Source: Neisseria musculi (GTDB lineage Bacteria > Pseudomonadota > Gammaproteobacteria > Burkholderiales > Neisseriaceae). From it: a stretch of 64,000 bases of DNA. Numbering within the stretch: the stretch's first letter is position 1; every line of letters begins with the position of its first letter. The position numbers and the translations under genes were made by a program. The stretch covers positions 1,364,001 through 1,428,000 of the forward strand of contig NZ_CP060414.2 in assembly GCF_014297595.2 (NCBI RefSeq). The letters are read 5' to 3'. Shown here piece after piece: positions 10,403-19,034 of the stretch. The notes under the pieces were generated by a model. The model was not told the DNA's origin. It saw only the letters and a list, made by a program, of their open reading frames with translations, and did not search any database.

Positions 10403-10765
10403 ATGAAACCGCTCAAACGCCACCCTGATTTAATCGAACGCTCGCGCGAACATCATCACTCGCTGGCATTGTGCCTGCGCATTCTGCACCATCCCGCCGG
10501 CTGCCACCGGGCCGATATAGAAGCCCACCTGCCCGACCTGCTGGCGCATTTTGCTGCCGAAGAACATCAGTTTGCCCCGCATTGGCACAACATAGCCCCC
10601 TCCCTGCGCGCCCGCTTCGAATCCGACCACCGGCAACTGCGTGAGATGGCGGCCGCCCCGCAATACGGCAGTGAAGCTTGGAACACCGGGTTTGCCCTCA
10701 CCCTGCGCAATCACGCCCGTTTTGAAGAGCGCGAGCTCTTTCCTGCCCTGGAGCCGTTTTTATAA
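10403..10765 (+). CDS. hemerythrin HHE-domain protein, probably NsrR-regulated
   Basis: The protein is small (120 residues), soluble and all-helical, with histidine and carboxylate ligands in hemerythrin spacing: RSREHHHSLAL, HFAAEEHQFAPHW, FESDHRQL and NHARFEERELFP. Such proteins bind a di-iron centre and O2 or NO, or help repair iron centres. It lies directly downstream of the palindromic candidate NsrR site and next to nnrS, so a role in coping with nitric oxide is likely. It is shorter than the 220-residue YtfE/DnrN repair proteins and lacks their N-terminal ScdA domain, so it is not called as one. Confidence 0.85.
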   Translation: MKPLKRHPDLIERSREHHHSLALCLRILHHPAGCHRADIEAHLPDLLAHFAAEEHQFAPHWHNIAPSLRARFESDHRQLREMAAAPQYGSEAWNTGFALTLRNHARFEERELFPALEPFL

Positions 10766-10799
10766 TGGGCGCGCTTATCATGAAAAAGCGCGCCGCAAC

Positions 10800-10841
10800 T
10801 TTTTCAGACGGCCCTGGTGCAGCCGCAGGCCGTCTGAAAAG
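10800..10841 (+). terminator. paired-DUS hairpin
   Basis: Inverted DUS copies (TTTTCAGACGGCC ... GGCCGTCTGAAAA) form a strong stem flanked by T and A runs, 35 bp after the hemerythrin-like gene. Confidence 0.75.
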
Positions 10842-11046
10842 TTTCTGATGCTGCCCGCCGCAACACAAATTTGCCGCATCTTTTAAAGCATGAAACCGCC
10901 AACCATAGCCGCCCCGCGCAGCAAGCCCAAGCGGCAGGCCGCAGATTATGCCGTTTCCAACAGATTAACGCCCTCATTACTTTAAAGAAAGCGGGGCGGC
11001 ATAATATCGAAATACCTTTTACCCGCTATCTTTCACAGGAACCGCC

Positions 11047-12201
11047 ATGAATGCTTTTTTCAACCGCCCCGTGTGGGCGATGGCCTTTCGGCCTTTTTAT
11101 CCGCTGGCCGCACTTTTCGGTGCGTTATCGGCGCTGCTGTGGGGCTTGGGCTATCAAGGCACGGCAGAACTGCCTTCACTTTACTGGCACGCCCACGAAA
11201 TGATTTGGGGCTATGCCGGCGCGGTAGTGGTGGGCTTCCTGCTCACCGCCGTTGCCACTTGGACGGGGCAGCCGCCCACGCGCGGCGCGGCTTTGGCAGG
11301 TTTGGCCGCCTGCTGGCTGGTGGCGCGGATTGCACTGTATTTTCCAAACGGCGCGGCGCTGGGCGGCATTGCCGGCACGGTGTTTTTCGGCTATGCGGCG
11401 GTGTGCCTGGCTTTGCCGGTTATCCGCAGCCGCAATTCGCGCAACTATATTGCGGTGGCCGCTCTGTTGGTGTTCGGGCTGACCCATGCGCTGTTCCACC
11501 TCTATCTGCAGCCGTTTCACGCTGCCGCCCTGCTCAACGGCCTGATGGCGGGCTTGATGATGGTGGCAGGCTTTATCGGCCTGGTGGGTATGCGGATTAT
11601 GCCGTTTTTCACTGCCAAACGTTTGAATATTCCGCAGGTTGCCTCGCCTGCCTGGGTGGCATGGTCGGCCTTGCTGCTGCCCATGCTTGCCGCCGTGCTG
11701 ATGATGCTGCAAACCGCCCTGCCCCTGGCCGCCGCCGCCATGCTGGCGGCCGGTGCGGTTAATTTGGTGCAGGTGTGGCGGTGGTGGAACGGCAAAGTGT
11801 TGCGCGAGCCTATGTTGTGGGTGTTGTTTGCAGGTTATCTGTTTACGGCGCTCGGCCTGATTGCCACCGGCGCGGCGCAATGGCAGCCGGCCTATCTGAG
11901 TTTGGGCGTACACCTCACCGGAGTGGGCGGCATCGGCCTGCTTACCGTGGGCATGATGGCGCGTACCGCGCTGGGGCACACCGGCAGACCCATCTATCCC
12001 TCGCCGGCATCGGTAACGGCAGCCTTTTGGCTGATGGCTGCTGCCGCCGTGGTGCGCGCTGCCGCTGCGCTTTCAAGCGGCACGGCCTACACTCACGGCA
12101 TCCGTTTCTCAGCCGTTTTATTTGCCCTTTCTCTGCTGCTGTATGCTTGGCGCTATATCCCGTGGCTGCTCTCGCCCCGTGCAGACGGCAAGGCCGGATA
12201 A
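11047..12201 (+). CDS. nnrS: NnrS-family membrane protein
   Basis: This is an inner-membrane protein with about twelve hydrophobic segments over 384 residues. NnrS proteins are haem- and copper-containing and protect cells from nitrosative stress by limiting formation of iron-NO complexes. Family features are the start RPVWAMAFRPFYPLAALFG, the histidine pair in YWHAHEMIWGY, HALFHL, the RIMPFFTAKR loop and HLTGVGGIGLLTVGMMART. The ATG at 11047 follows ACAGGAACC. It is the third member of the local NO-response group. A preceding 280-bp gap contains a DUS hairpin but no obvious second NsrR site. Confidence 0.93.
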   Translation: MNAFFNRPVWAMAFRPFYPLAALFGALSALLWGLGYQGTAELPSLYWHAHEMIWGYAGAVVVGFLLTAVATWTGQPPTRGAALAGLAACWLVARIALYFPNGAALGGIAGTVFFGYAAVCLALPVIRSRNSRNYIAVAALLVFGLTHALFHLYLQPFHAAALLNGLMAGLMMVAGFIGLVGMRIMPFFTAKRLNIPQVASPAWVAWSALLLPMLAAVLMMLQTALPLAAAAMLAAGAVNLVQVWRWWNGKVLREPMLWVLFAGYLFTALGLIATGAAQWQPAYLSLGVHLTGVGGIGLLTVGMMARTALGHTGRPIYPSPASVTAAFWLMAAAAVVRAAAALSSGTAYTHGIRFSAVLFALSLLLYAWRYIPWLLSPRADGKAG

Positions 12202-12390
12202 TCGGTGTTTACGGGTGAAATCCAACAGAAACGGCAGGCCGCATCACCCCGGCTCTGTTGCCGGTCGGTGGCCGGCACAATCATTTCTTACAATGCCGGC
12301 CTGTTCCGTATCGATTCCAACCGAATCCGCCCTTCAAGAACCAACCCCATACCATCAGATTTGCACCAAACTGTGTCGGACACAAGCCGC

Positions 12391-12425
12391 AAAGGCCGTC
12401 TGAACAATCTGCCCTTCAGACGGCC
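12391..12425. terminator. paired-DUS hairpin
   Basis: AAAGGCCGTCTGAAC and TTCAGACGGCCTG pair across about ten bases between nnrS and the argC relic. Confidence 0.65.
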
Positions 12426-12477
12426 TGCCCGGTTTTAAACCAACCCCTTTCCGGCCGCTTTCAGCGAGGATTCCACC

Positions 12478-12900
12478 ATCTCCCACCGCATCAAAGCCGG
12501 CATTGTCGGCGCCACCGGCTACACCGGCGTAGAACTGTTGCGCCGGCTTGCCGCCCACCCCGGCGTTGAAATTTGCGCCGTAACCAGCCGCAGCAACTCC
12601 GGCACAGCCGTAGCCGATTATTTTCCCAGCCTGCGCGGCGTGTATGATTTAAAGTTTCAAACGCCCGATGAAGCCGGTTTGGCGCAATGCAACGTGGTGT
12701 TTTTCGCCACCCCCAACGGCGTGGCCATGAAAGAAGCGCCCCTGCGCTGCTGGCACAAGGCGTGCGCGTGGTGGATTTGTCGGCCGACTACCGAAAGCAA
12801 TGCGTGGGTTGTGTTGTCGGTTATCGACAATCTGGTGAAAGGTGCGGCCGGGCAGGCCGTGCAGAATATGAACATTATGTTCGGCTTCAACAAAACGGCC
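12478..12900 (+). pseudogene. argC: N-acetyl-gamma-glutamyl-phosphate reductase, start lost and internally deleted
   Basis: The N-terminus is clear: after GCGAGGA and 8 bp the first codon is ATC instead of ATG (12478-12480), then [20 protein letters not shown] with the NADP-binding GATGYTG. The frame runs through [11 protein letters not shown], slips near 12745 (the correct continuation [16 protein letters not shown] is in another frame), then jumps to the extreme C-terminus [20 protein letters not shown]. About 180 residues of the middle, including the active-site cysteine, are missing. Arginine synthesis would need another argC copy. Confidence 0.85.
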
Positions 12901-13058
12901 TGCGCAACAAAACGGCCTGCGCGACGCGCCGCTGCTGCCCTAGCTCGGCACAACGCACGCCGCCGCGCCCATACTGCCGCGTGCGGCCGTGTATCGGAAA
13001 CCGCCCGAATCCACTATAATCGCCCTGTTTTTACACTCATCACTTTCAGGAACCGGAT

Positions 13059-13367
13059 ATGAGCATCCAAGAACAAATCAAAGAAGTGGTTACCACCCAC
13101 CGCGTGGTATTGTTTATGAAAGGCACCAAGCAGTTTCCGCAATGCGGTTTCTCTTCGCGCGCCGTGCAGCTTCTGCAGGCTGCGGGCTGCGAAGATTTCG
13201 TTACCGTTAACGTGCTGGAAAACGAAGCCGTGCGCCAGGGCATCAAAGAATACAGCAGCTGGCCGACCATTCCGCAACTGTATGTCGATGGCGAATTTCT
13301 GGGCGGCTCCGACATCATGATGGAAATGTTTGAAGCCGGCGAACTGCAGGAAGCCTTAAAAGCATAA
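13059..13367 (+). CDS. grxD: monothiol glutaredoxin (Grx4/GrxD type)
   Basis: This cytoplasmic 102-residue protein has the CGFS active site (C29) that holds a [2Fe-2S] cluster with glutathione and passes it to target proteins, often with BolA. Other family marks are [18 protein letters not shown], the [18 protein letters not shown] glutathione-binding part and a C-terminal GELQEAL helix. The ATG follows CAGGAACCGGAT. It is monocistronic, between the argC relic and a DUS terminator. Confidence 0.96.
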   Translation: MSIQEQIKEVVTTHRVVLFMKGTKQFPQCGFSSRAVQLLQAAGCEDFVTVNVLENEAVRQGIKEYSSWPTIPQLYVDGEFLGGSDIMMEMFEAGELQEALKA

Positions 13368-13399
13368 CCGCCGCGCCATGCCGCCCGATGAAACGCTTT

Positions 13400-13432
13400 C
13401 AGGCCGTCTGAAACATGCTTTCAGACGGCCTT
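13400..13432 (+). terminator. paired-DUS hairpin after grxD
   Basis: CAGGCCGTCTGAAAC and GCTTTCAGACGGCC form the stem. Confidence 0.75.
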
Positions 13433-13590
13433 GGCAGCTTATAGCGGTTCTCCTTTATTTCCGGCACAAGGCAGGGTGCGGCCGCGCCGCAACGGCAGTG
13501 AAAGGATTTCACCCTAATCCGCCATTATCCCGCCTCTTTCGTTTACGCGGTTCGCAATCCATCCCGCGACAACAAAACTAGGAACCCGTC

Positions 13591-14247
13591 ATGACCCCTC
13601 AAAAAGCCGTGGTCGTCTTTTCAGGCGGCCAGGATTCCACCACCTGCCTGATTCAGGCCGTGCGCCGATACGGCAGCGAAAACGTAGAAGCCGTTACCTT
13701 CCAATACGGCCAACGCCACGCCCGCGAGCTGGAATGCGCCCGCTTTATTGCCCGAGATTTGGGCGTGCGCCAAACCCTGCTCGATTTGAGCCCGATGCAG
13801 CACATCACCCATAACACGCTGATGGACGAAACCGCCGAAATCCAAGCCCCCGCAGGCGGCGTGCCCAACACCTTCGTAGACGGCCGCAACGCGCTGTTTC
13901 TGCTTTATGCCGCCGTTTACGCCAAAAGCCGCAACGCCCGCCATATCATCACCGGCGTGTGCGAAACCGATTTTTCGGGCTACCCCGACTGCCGCGATAT
14001 TTTCATCAAATCGATGAACGTTACCCTCAATCTGGCGATGGACTACACCTTCCAAATCCACACCCCGCTGATGCACCTCACCAAAGCGCAAACCTGGGCG
14101 CTGGCCGATGAAATGGGCTGTTTGGACTATATCCGCCGCCACACCCACACCTGCTATCAGGGCACCGCAGGCGGCTGCGGAACCTGCCCCGCCTGCGTGC
14201 TGCGCGAACGCGGGCTGACCGAATACCTGACAGGCAGGGCATCATGA
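13591..14247 (+). CDS. queC: 7-cyano-7-deazaguanine synthase
   Basis: This ATP-dependent enzyme turns 7-carboxy-7-deazaguanine plus ammonia into preQ0 in the queuosine tRNA-modification pathway. It has the PP-loop [10 protein letters not shown] near residue 10, [10 protein letters not shown] and [13 protein letters not shown] in the middle, and a C-terminal zinc site ([15 protein letters not shown]). The length of 218 residues is typical. TAGGAACCC precedes the start. The stop overlaps the queD start by ATGA (14244-14247), so the two are translationally coupled. Confidence 0.97.
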   Translation: MTPQKAVVVFSGGQDSTTCLIQAVRRYGSENVEAVTFQYGQRHARELECARFIARDLGVRQTLLDLSPMQHITHNTLMDETAEIQAPAGGVPNTFVDGRNALFLLYAAVYAKSRNARHIITGVCETDFSGYPDCRDIFIKSMNVTLNLAMDYTFQIHTPLMHLTKAQTWALADEMGCLDYIRRHTHTCYQGTAGGCGTCPACVLRERGLTEYLTGRAS

Positions 14248-14669
14248 AAATCACCAAAATCTTCACCTTCGATTCTTCCCACATGCTAAACGGCCACGAC
14301 GGCAAATGCCGAAACCTGCACGGCCACACCTATTCGCTCGAAATCACCGTTTCAGACGGCCTGATTGAAGCAGGCGCGAAAGCCGGCATGGTGATGGATT
14401 TTGCCGACTTGAAAACCCTGGTCGAACAACACATTATCGAGCCGTTCGACCATGCTTTCCTTTATCACGGCGCCAACGCGCGCGAAAGCCAAATCGCCGC
14501 CCTGCTGGAAGGCTGGCAGATGAAAACCCTGCGCTTACCCCGCCGCACCACCGCCGAAAACCTGAGTGTAGAAATCTACGGCCGTCTGAAAGCCGCCGGC
14601 CTGCCCGTGTGCAGCGTCAAACTGTGGGAAACGCCCGCCTCGTGCGCCGAATACAGCGAACCACCATAA
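14244..14669 (+). CDS. queD: 6-carboxy-5,6,7,8-tetrahydropterin synthase
   Basis: This enzyme converts dihydroneopterin triphosphate to 6-carboxytetrahydropterin, the first committed step to queuosine. The zinc-binding histidines lie in FDSSHML and HGHTYSLEI, and the catalytic cysteine in [18 protein letters not shown] and the late [11 protein letters not shown] are family motifs. At 141 residues it matches the larger QueD subgroup. It overlaps queC; queE lies 0.7 kb downstream after a DUF1304 gene, so the pathway genes are clustered. Confidence 0.96.
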   Translation: MKITKIFTFDSSHMLNGHDGKCRNLHGHTYSLEITVSDGLIEAGAKAGMVMDFADLKTLVEQHIIEPFDHAFLYHGANARESQIAALLEGWQMKTLRLPRRTTAENLSVEIYGRLKAAGLPVCSVKLWETPASCAEYSEPP

Positions 14670-14916
14670 CCCGCACGGCAAACCGGCAGCCTGCCTTATC
14701 GCGGATGCCCGCTTTTTTCCACCCACTCAGCAGGCCGCAAACAGGCGGGCAACTCGGCACCGCCGCCGCCACGCGGCTTACACCATCATTGTCTTTGAAC
14801 CGCCGCACGGCAGCACTGTAACGGAGTCAAGAACAAGCGGACGCACAACACCCACCGCACTACCGGCAGCACTGCATTGTTCTTTATGTTGATACACCCT
14901 GTGAGAAAACCCAACC

Positions 14917-15288
14917 ATGCAAACCTTGGCAACCCTGGCGGCCTTAATCGTGGCCGCCGAACATTTTTATATTATGTATCTCGAAATATGCAGAATTCCC
15001 GGCCCGCAGGCCGCCCGCATTTTCGGCCTGCCCGAAGAATTTATGCGGCAAAAGCGCGTGCAGGTGATGTTTGCCAACCAGGGGCTGTATAACGGCTTTC
15101 TGGCCGCCGGCATCATTTGGGCGCAGTTTTTCGCGCCGCAAAACGCAAGCTCCCAAGCCACGCTGCTGTTTCTCGGCTTTGTGATCACCGCCGCCGTGTG
15201 GGGCGCGGCCACTTCAAACAAGGGCATTCTGCTCAAACAGGGCCTGCCCGCGCTATTGGCATTTCTGGCCGTTGCGGTATATGCTTAG
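14917..15288 (+). CDS. DUF1304 small membrane protein
   Basis: The 123-residue protein has four predicted membrane helices. Recognisable family features are the first helix with AALIVAAEHFYIMYLE, the ANQGLYNGFLAAG motif at the second helix and KQGLPALLAFLAV at the end. The role of the family is unknown. It sits in the same direction between queD and queE. The 247-bp upstream gap holds no other gene. Confidence 0.85.
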   Translation: MQTLATLAALIVAAEHFYIMYLEICRIPGPQAARIFGLPEEFMRQKRVQVMFANQGLYNGFLAAGIIWAQFFAPQNASSQATLLFLGFVITAAVWGAATSNKGILLKQGLPALLAFLAVAVYA

Positions 15289-15367
15289 GCCGTCTGAAAT
15301 AGGATAACCATAAGATTGCGCCCCACCCGAAACCTGTTCGTACGGCCGAAGCGGAGCAACTGAAAAC

Positions 15368-16000
15368 ATGACAGAAATCCGCCCCGAAAACCCCGCCTAC
15401 CGCATTGTCGAAATATTCGAGAGCCTGCAGGGCGAAGGCAGCAACACCGGTATGCCCGCCGTGTTTATCCGCCTGGGCAAATGCAACCTCGCCTGCGCCT
15501 GGTGCGACACCGACTACCTCACCTTTAAAACAGTAAGCCTGCAGGATATTTTAGGCCGTCTGAAACACTATTCCGCCCGAAACGTCATCATCACCGGCGG
15601 CGAGCCGACCATACAGCCGCATTTGGGCATATTGCTCGATGCTTTGAAATCGGCGGGTTACCGGCTCTTTATCGAAACCAACGGCCTAAACCCGGTGCCG
15701 CCGCAGATCGACTACACCGCCGCCAGCCCGAAAGCCTGCTACGCGGCCAAATATGAACAGCAGTGCATTGAAAAAGCAGATGAAGTGCGCATCGTGGCCG
15801 ATGGCGACGTATTGGCATTTTGCACGGCAATGGAGCAGAAAATCCGCGCCAAGCATTATTATCTTTCTCCCTGCGAACAAAACGGCCGCATGAATATCTA
15901 CGACACCATCCGCCAAATCGGCCTGTTAAACAACCGCCCCGATGCCCCCGTGCACTGGCAGTTGAGCGTGCAGGCGCACAAATGGGCGGGCATCGAATAG
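15368..16000 (+). CDS. queE: 7-carboxy-7-deazaguanine synthase (radical SAM)
   Basis: A radical SAM enzyme that contracts the pterin ring of 6-carboxytetrahydropterin to 7-carboxy-7-deazaguanine, between QueD and QueC in the queuosine route. It has EIFESLQGEGSNTG at the N-terminus, the [4Fe-4S] ligands in CNLACAWCDT (CX3CX2C), ITGGEP for SAM binding, and SPK near residue 120. 210 residues is normal. An in-gene DUS (about 15554) is tolerated in frame. Confidence 0.96.
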   Translation: MTEIRPENPAYRIVEIFESLQGEGSNTGMPAVFIRLGKCNLACAWCDTDYLTFKTVSLQDILGRLKHYSARNVIITGGEPTIQPHLGILLDALKSAGYRLFIETNGLNPVPPQIDYTAASPKACYAAKYEQQCIEKADEVRIVADGDVLAFCTAMEQKIRAKHYYLSPCEQNGRMNIYDTIRQIGLLNNRPDAPVHWQLSVQAHKWAGIE

Positions 16001-16420
16001 CGCGGCGGCAAGGGTTGGGTTGCCAAAGCGGGCGGGCAAAGCCTTTTCAGACGGCCGAAGCGCACCCCGCAACGCGCTTTCTTCGCCCTTGCGCCCCCCC
16101 TATACTGCCGATTCCCCAAACCAATATAAAGTATAATGCGGCGGGCAGGCACAGCACGCCGTATCGGGCAGGGCAATACCGTCATCGCTTGAAAGCAGGC
16201 GGCTGTCGTGAGCCTGCTCCGGTTTTGCCGCAAGGCAGGCCGCCAACACACAACACAACCGGCTCTGCTGCCGCCCGATGCGGCCGGCAAAACTGCTCTC
16301 CTTAACCTGCCGAATCAAAGTGCCGCAGCGTCCCAACGGAAACCAAGCAGGTTCGCGATACCGGAAACCAACCGATTCACTATATAATGCGCCATCTTGC
16401 GCACTCCGAAAGCAACGCCG
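16001..16420. other. intergenic region with degenerate repeat ending GATTCACTATA
   Basis: No gene is supported. A DUS half-site lies at about 16047. From about 16260 the sequence resembles the dispersed repeat seen at 40.15 kb (GCTCTGCTGCCGCC..., CTCTCCTTAACCTGCCG..., GCCGCAGCG) and ends GATTCACTATA at 16374-16384, the inverted form of the TATAGTGAATC end there. Confidence 0.4.
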
Positions 16421-17512
16421 ATGCCGATTCTGCCCGACCCCCGCCCCTATCCTGCCGAGCCCGTCAAAAACAGCCTGCTCACCTATGCCTCGCAAATCGC
16501 GCACGGCACTTCTACCGCACAGCGCACACTCTGCGCCCAATCGCTGCAGGCCGAAATCTACACAATGTTGCAGCAAAATCATTATCTCGGCCTTTCCGTA
16601 GCCATGAGCATGGCACCCGATGCCGGCAGCTACCGCGCGCTGTTCGACAGCCTGAACGACACCCTGCTGGCCAAAACCGACTCCGAAATCCAATGGTTTG
16701 CCCTGCCCGTGGTGCTGGTGGCCGGCTGCAACCAGCCGCACACGCTGCCGTTAAACGCGCCAACGATAGAGCTGTGCGCCTGCCTGGCCGATTATCCGCA
16801 CCTGCGCGAACTGGCGCAGGCAGCCTGGCTGCCCAAGCTGATGCGCTCGGCCGATTTGGCCGCCATCGATGCCGGCCTATGGTTTGCCGCCAAACAAAAC
16901 GAAGCCGCCGCCCAAGCATTTGCCGCCAAGCTGCCGCAGGCAGATTTGGCCGTTCCGCAAGGGCAGTCGGTTCATGTGGTGTTTGCCTTGGGCTACGGCA
17001 AAAAAAGCATTCAGACGGCCTTAAACCCCAATCTGCGCGAAGCCGCGCTGCCGCTGATGCAGGTGTGGCAAACCGCCTTCACGCAACCCGGCCTCACCCT
17101 GTTTGCCAACCCGCTCGCCCCCGCCGCGCCGCCGGCAGCCCTCGCCGAAGGCAGCCGTATGCGGCTGCGCATGGCACTGGATGTGTTTGCCGCCAACGCT
17201 ATCCGCGCCGTGCGCCTGCAAAGCCCGCGCGCCGGCGTGGTGGTGGCCGCGCAGCAGGGCGGCAGAATCCTGTTCGGCTTCAACGCCACCGACAGCGCCT
17301 TCGAGCTGGCCGACCAAGTGTTTGCCTGGCCGCTTTCCCCTGCCGAGAGCATTGCCGTCCTCCAGCAGGATTTTCTAGACCTGATGGCCGAATGCCGGGT
17401 TGAAAACATCCGCCTGCTGCACGATGTGCTGCCCGAAGAAGCCGAGTTGCCCACCTATGCCCGCGCGCTCAAACTGCCCGGCCACAACCCTTTGTTTGCA
17501 GAACCATCATGA
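16421..17512 (+). CDS. conserved neisserial-type hypothetical protein
   Basis: The 363-residue soluble protein starts MPILPDPRPYPAEPVKNSLL. It is rich in alanine and leucine, mostly helical, and has no signal peptide or membrane span. A TTG 24 bp upstream would add eight residues, but the ATG at 16421 starts a more natural protein. It overlaps the following phosphatase by ATGA (17509-17512), so the two are co-translated. I recognise no catalytic motif or family and assign no function. Confidence 0.75.
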   Translation: MPILPDPRPYPAEPVKNSLLTYASQIAHGTSTAQRTLCAQSLQAEIYTMLQQNHYLGLSVAMSMAPDAGSYRALFDSLNDTLLAKTDSEIQWFALPVVLVAGCNQPHTLPLNAPTIELCACLADYPHLRELAQAAWLPKLMRSADLAAIDAGLWFAAKQNEAAAQAFAAKLPQADLAVPQGQSVHVVFALGYGKKSIQTALNPNLREAALPLMQVWQTAFTQPGLTLFANPLAPAAPPAALAEGSRMRLRMALDVFAANAIRAVRLQSPRAGVVVAAQQGGRILFGFNATDSAFELADQVFAWPLSPAESIAVLQQDFLDLMAECRVENIRLLHDVLPEEAELPTYARALKLPGHNPLFAEPS

Positions 17513-17994
17513 AAACCTACCGCATTTTGTTTGTATGCCTGGGCAACATCTGCCGTTCGCCGATGGCCGAATACGTTTTCCGCCGCCTGGCCGCCGATGC
17601 CGGCGCAGCACACCGCGTGCAGGCTGCCAGCGCCGGCACATCAGGCTGGCACAACGGCGAAAATATGCACAGCGGCACCCTGAAAAAACTCAGGCAGCAC
17701 GGCATCGACCCTTCGGGCTTTGCCAGCAGCCAGGTCAAGCCCGGCGACTGCGGCCGTTATGATTTTCTCATCGCCATGGACGACAACAATCTTGCCGAGC
17801 TCGAACGCCTGTTCGGCCGCCGCCCCGGGCAGATTTTCAAACTCACCGACCTGATACCCGAAAGCGGCTGCAACCATGTGCCCGACCCGTGGCACACCGG
17901 CGATTTCGATGAAACCTTCCGCCTGGTGTCGGCAGGCAGCAGGGCACTGCTGGACAAACTGAGCTTAACCGCCAACTGCAGCGGGCGCAGTTGA
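17509..17994 (+). CDS. low-molecular-weight protein-tyrosine phosphatase
   Basis: A cytoplasmic phosphatase of 161 residues. The P-loop VCLGNICRSP gives nucleophile C10 and R16. The general-acid loop is in VPDPWHTGD near residue 127, with a following aspartate-rich turn. It overlaps the preceding hypothetical gene by four bases. No tyrosine kinase or capsule gene lies near, so it is more likely housekeeping than capsule-linked, though its substrate is unknown. Confidence 0.93.
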   Translation: MKTYRILFVCLGNICRSPMAEYVFRRLAADAGAAHRVQAASAGTSGWHNGENMHSGTLKKLRQHGIDPSGFASSQVKPGDCGRYDFLIAMDDNNLAELERLFGRRPGQIFKLTDLIPESGCNHVPDPWHTGDFDETFRLVSAGSRALLDKLSLTANCSGRS

Positions 17995-18371
17995 TACCGC
18001 ACACAAACCGCGCATACGGCAGGCAAAGTTTGCACCCCATCCACACCGTTTGAGCCGCCGGGTGCCCGGCAAACCAACACGCCGCCAAGCCAAACAGTAT
18101 TTGCCGCCGCCGGCGCGGGCAGGAATCCGACCGGGCGCAAACCCGCGCGTTTGACACCCCTGCATCGGCTTAGACCATACTTTACTGCCCGCAAACAGCA
18201 GCATCGAAACCTTTCAGACGGCCTGAAAATATTTGGCAAAAGCTTCAGCCGTCTGAACACCCTGCCTTTACCGTTTTAAACATCAGGCAGATCAAACCCT
18301 CCCGCCGCACCTGCAGCGGCAACACCGTTTTACCCACCAGGCCCAACCGGCCGATTAAAAAAGGAAACACC
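17995..18371. other. intergenic region
   Basis: No gene is supported. A pair of DUS elements in inverted order lies at about 18211-18257 with a longer loop. AAGGAAACACC before 18372 is the ribosome-binding site of the next gene. Confidence 0.4.
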
Positions 18372-18842
18372 ATGAAACTGCTGAAAACCCTCCCCCTGCT
18401 CTGCATTGCCTCCCTTGCCGCCGCCTGCGCCCACACGCCGCCCAAACCGGAGCGTACCGCCAAGCCGACCCACACCGTTGCCAGCCGCTACGGTTTCAAC
18501 GAAACCGTGCAACGCATCGAGGCCGCCGTTAAAGCCAAAGGCATGACGGTGTTCGGCGTGATCGATCATCAAAAGGCCGCCCGGCAGCACGGGCTGACCA
18601 TGCAGCCGGCCAAAGTCATCATATTCGGCAACCCCAAAGCCGGCACGCCGCTGATGGTGAAAGACCCCGAATTCGCCCTCCGCCTCCCCCTGCGCGTGCT
18701 GGTTACCGAAAACGGCGGCAGCGTATCTGTGGTGTTTCAAGACACCCGCGCGCTGATAGAAAACAGCCGCCTGGATTTTTCCGATGTGGAAAACGGCTTG
18801 GCTAAAGCCGAAACCCTGCTGCAAAAAACCGTTGCCGAATAA
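18372..18842 (+). CDS. DUF302 lipoprotein
   Basis: A predicted lipoprotein of 156 residues: signal MKLLKTLPLLCIASLAAAC with lipobox at residue 19. The mature part is one DUF302 domain (SRYGFNETVQRIEAAVKAKG, FGVIDHQKAA, KVIIFGNPKAGTPLM, PLRVLV), an alpha/beta fold of unknown role in the periplasm. The ATG has AAGGAAAC in front. It is monocistronic and precedes ftsK. Confidence 0.88.
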   Translation: MKLLKTLPLLCIASLAAACAHTPPKPERTAKPTHTVASRYGFNETVQRIEAAVKAKGMTVFGVIDHQKAARQHGLTMQPAKVIIFGNPKAGTPLMVKDPEFALRLPLRVLVTENGGSVSVVFQDTRALIENSRLDFSDVENGLAKAETLLQKTVAE

Positions 18843-19034
18843 TCGGCAGATTCGCACCCCGGCGGCACGCGGTGGTTTTCAGACGGCCTCAAAACGCGGC
18901 AGACCCGTTGCCGGCCGTCTGAAAGCCTGCCGCGCCCTGCAAGGCATAATATTGTATAATTGCGCCTTTTCTCGCCCCCGACACGATTTTGCCGCCTGAT
19001 GGCTTTCAGACGGCCGAACCCCCGCTATACCGCC

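Noticed and set aside
10403..10765. DnrN/YtfE iron-centre repair protein
   Set aside because: Only 120 residues and no N-terminal ScdA domain; called as a hemerythrin-like protein instead.
13368..13590. preQ1 riboswitch before queC
   Set aside because: The gap contains a DUS terminator and no recognisable preQ1 aptamer pattern.
16387..17403. 338-codon plus-strand frame overlapping the hypothetical gene
   Set aside because: Arginine/proline-rich translation out of frame with the 16421 gene, which is coupled by ATGA to the phosphatase and is the better reading.
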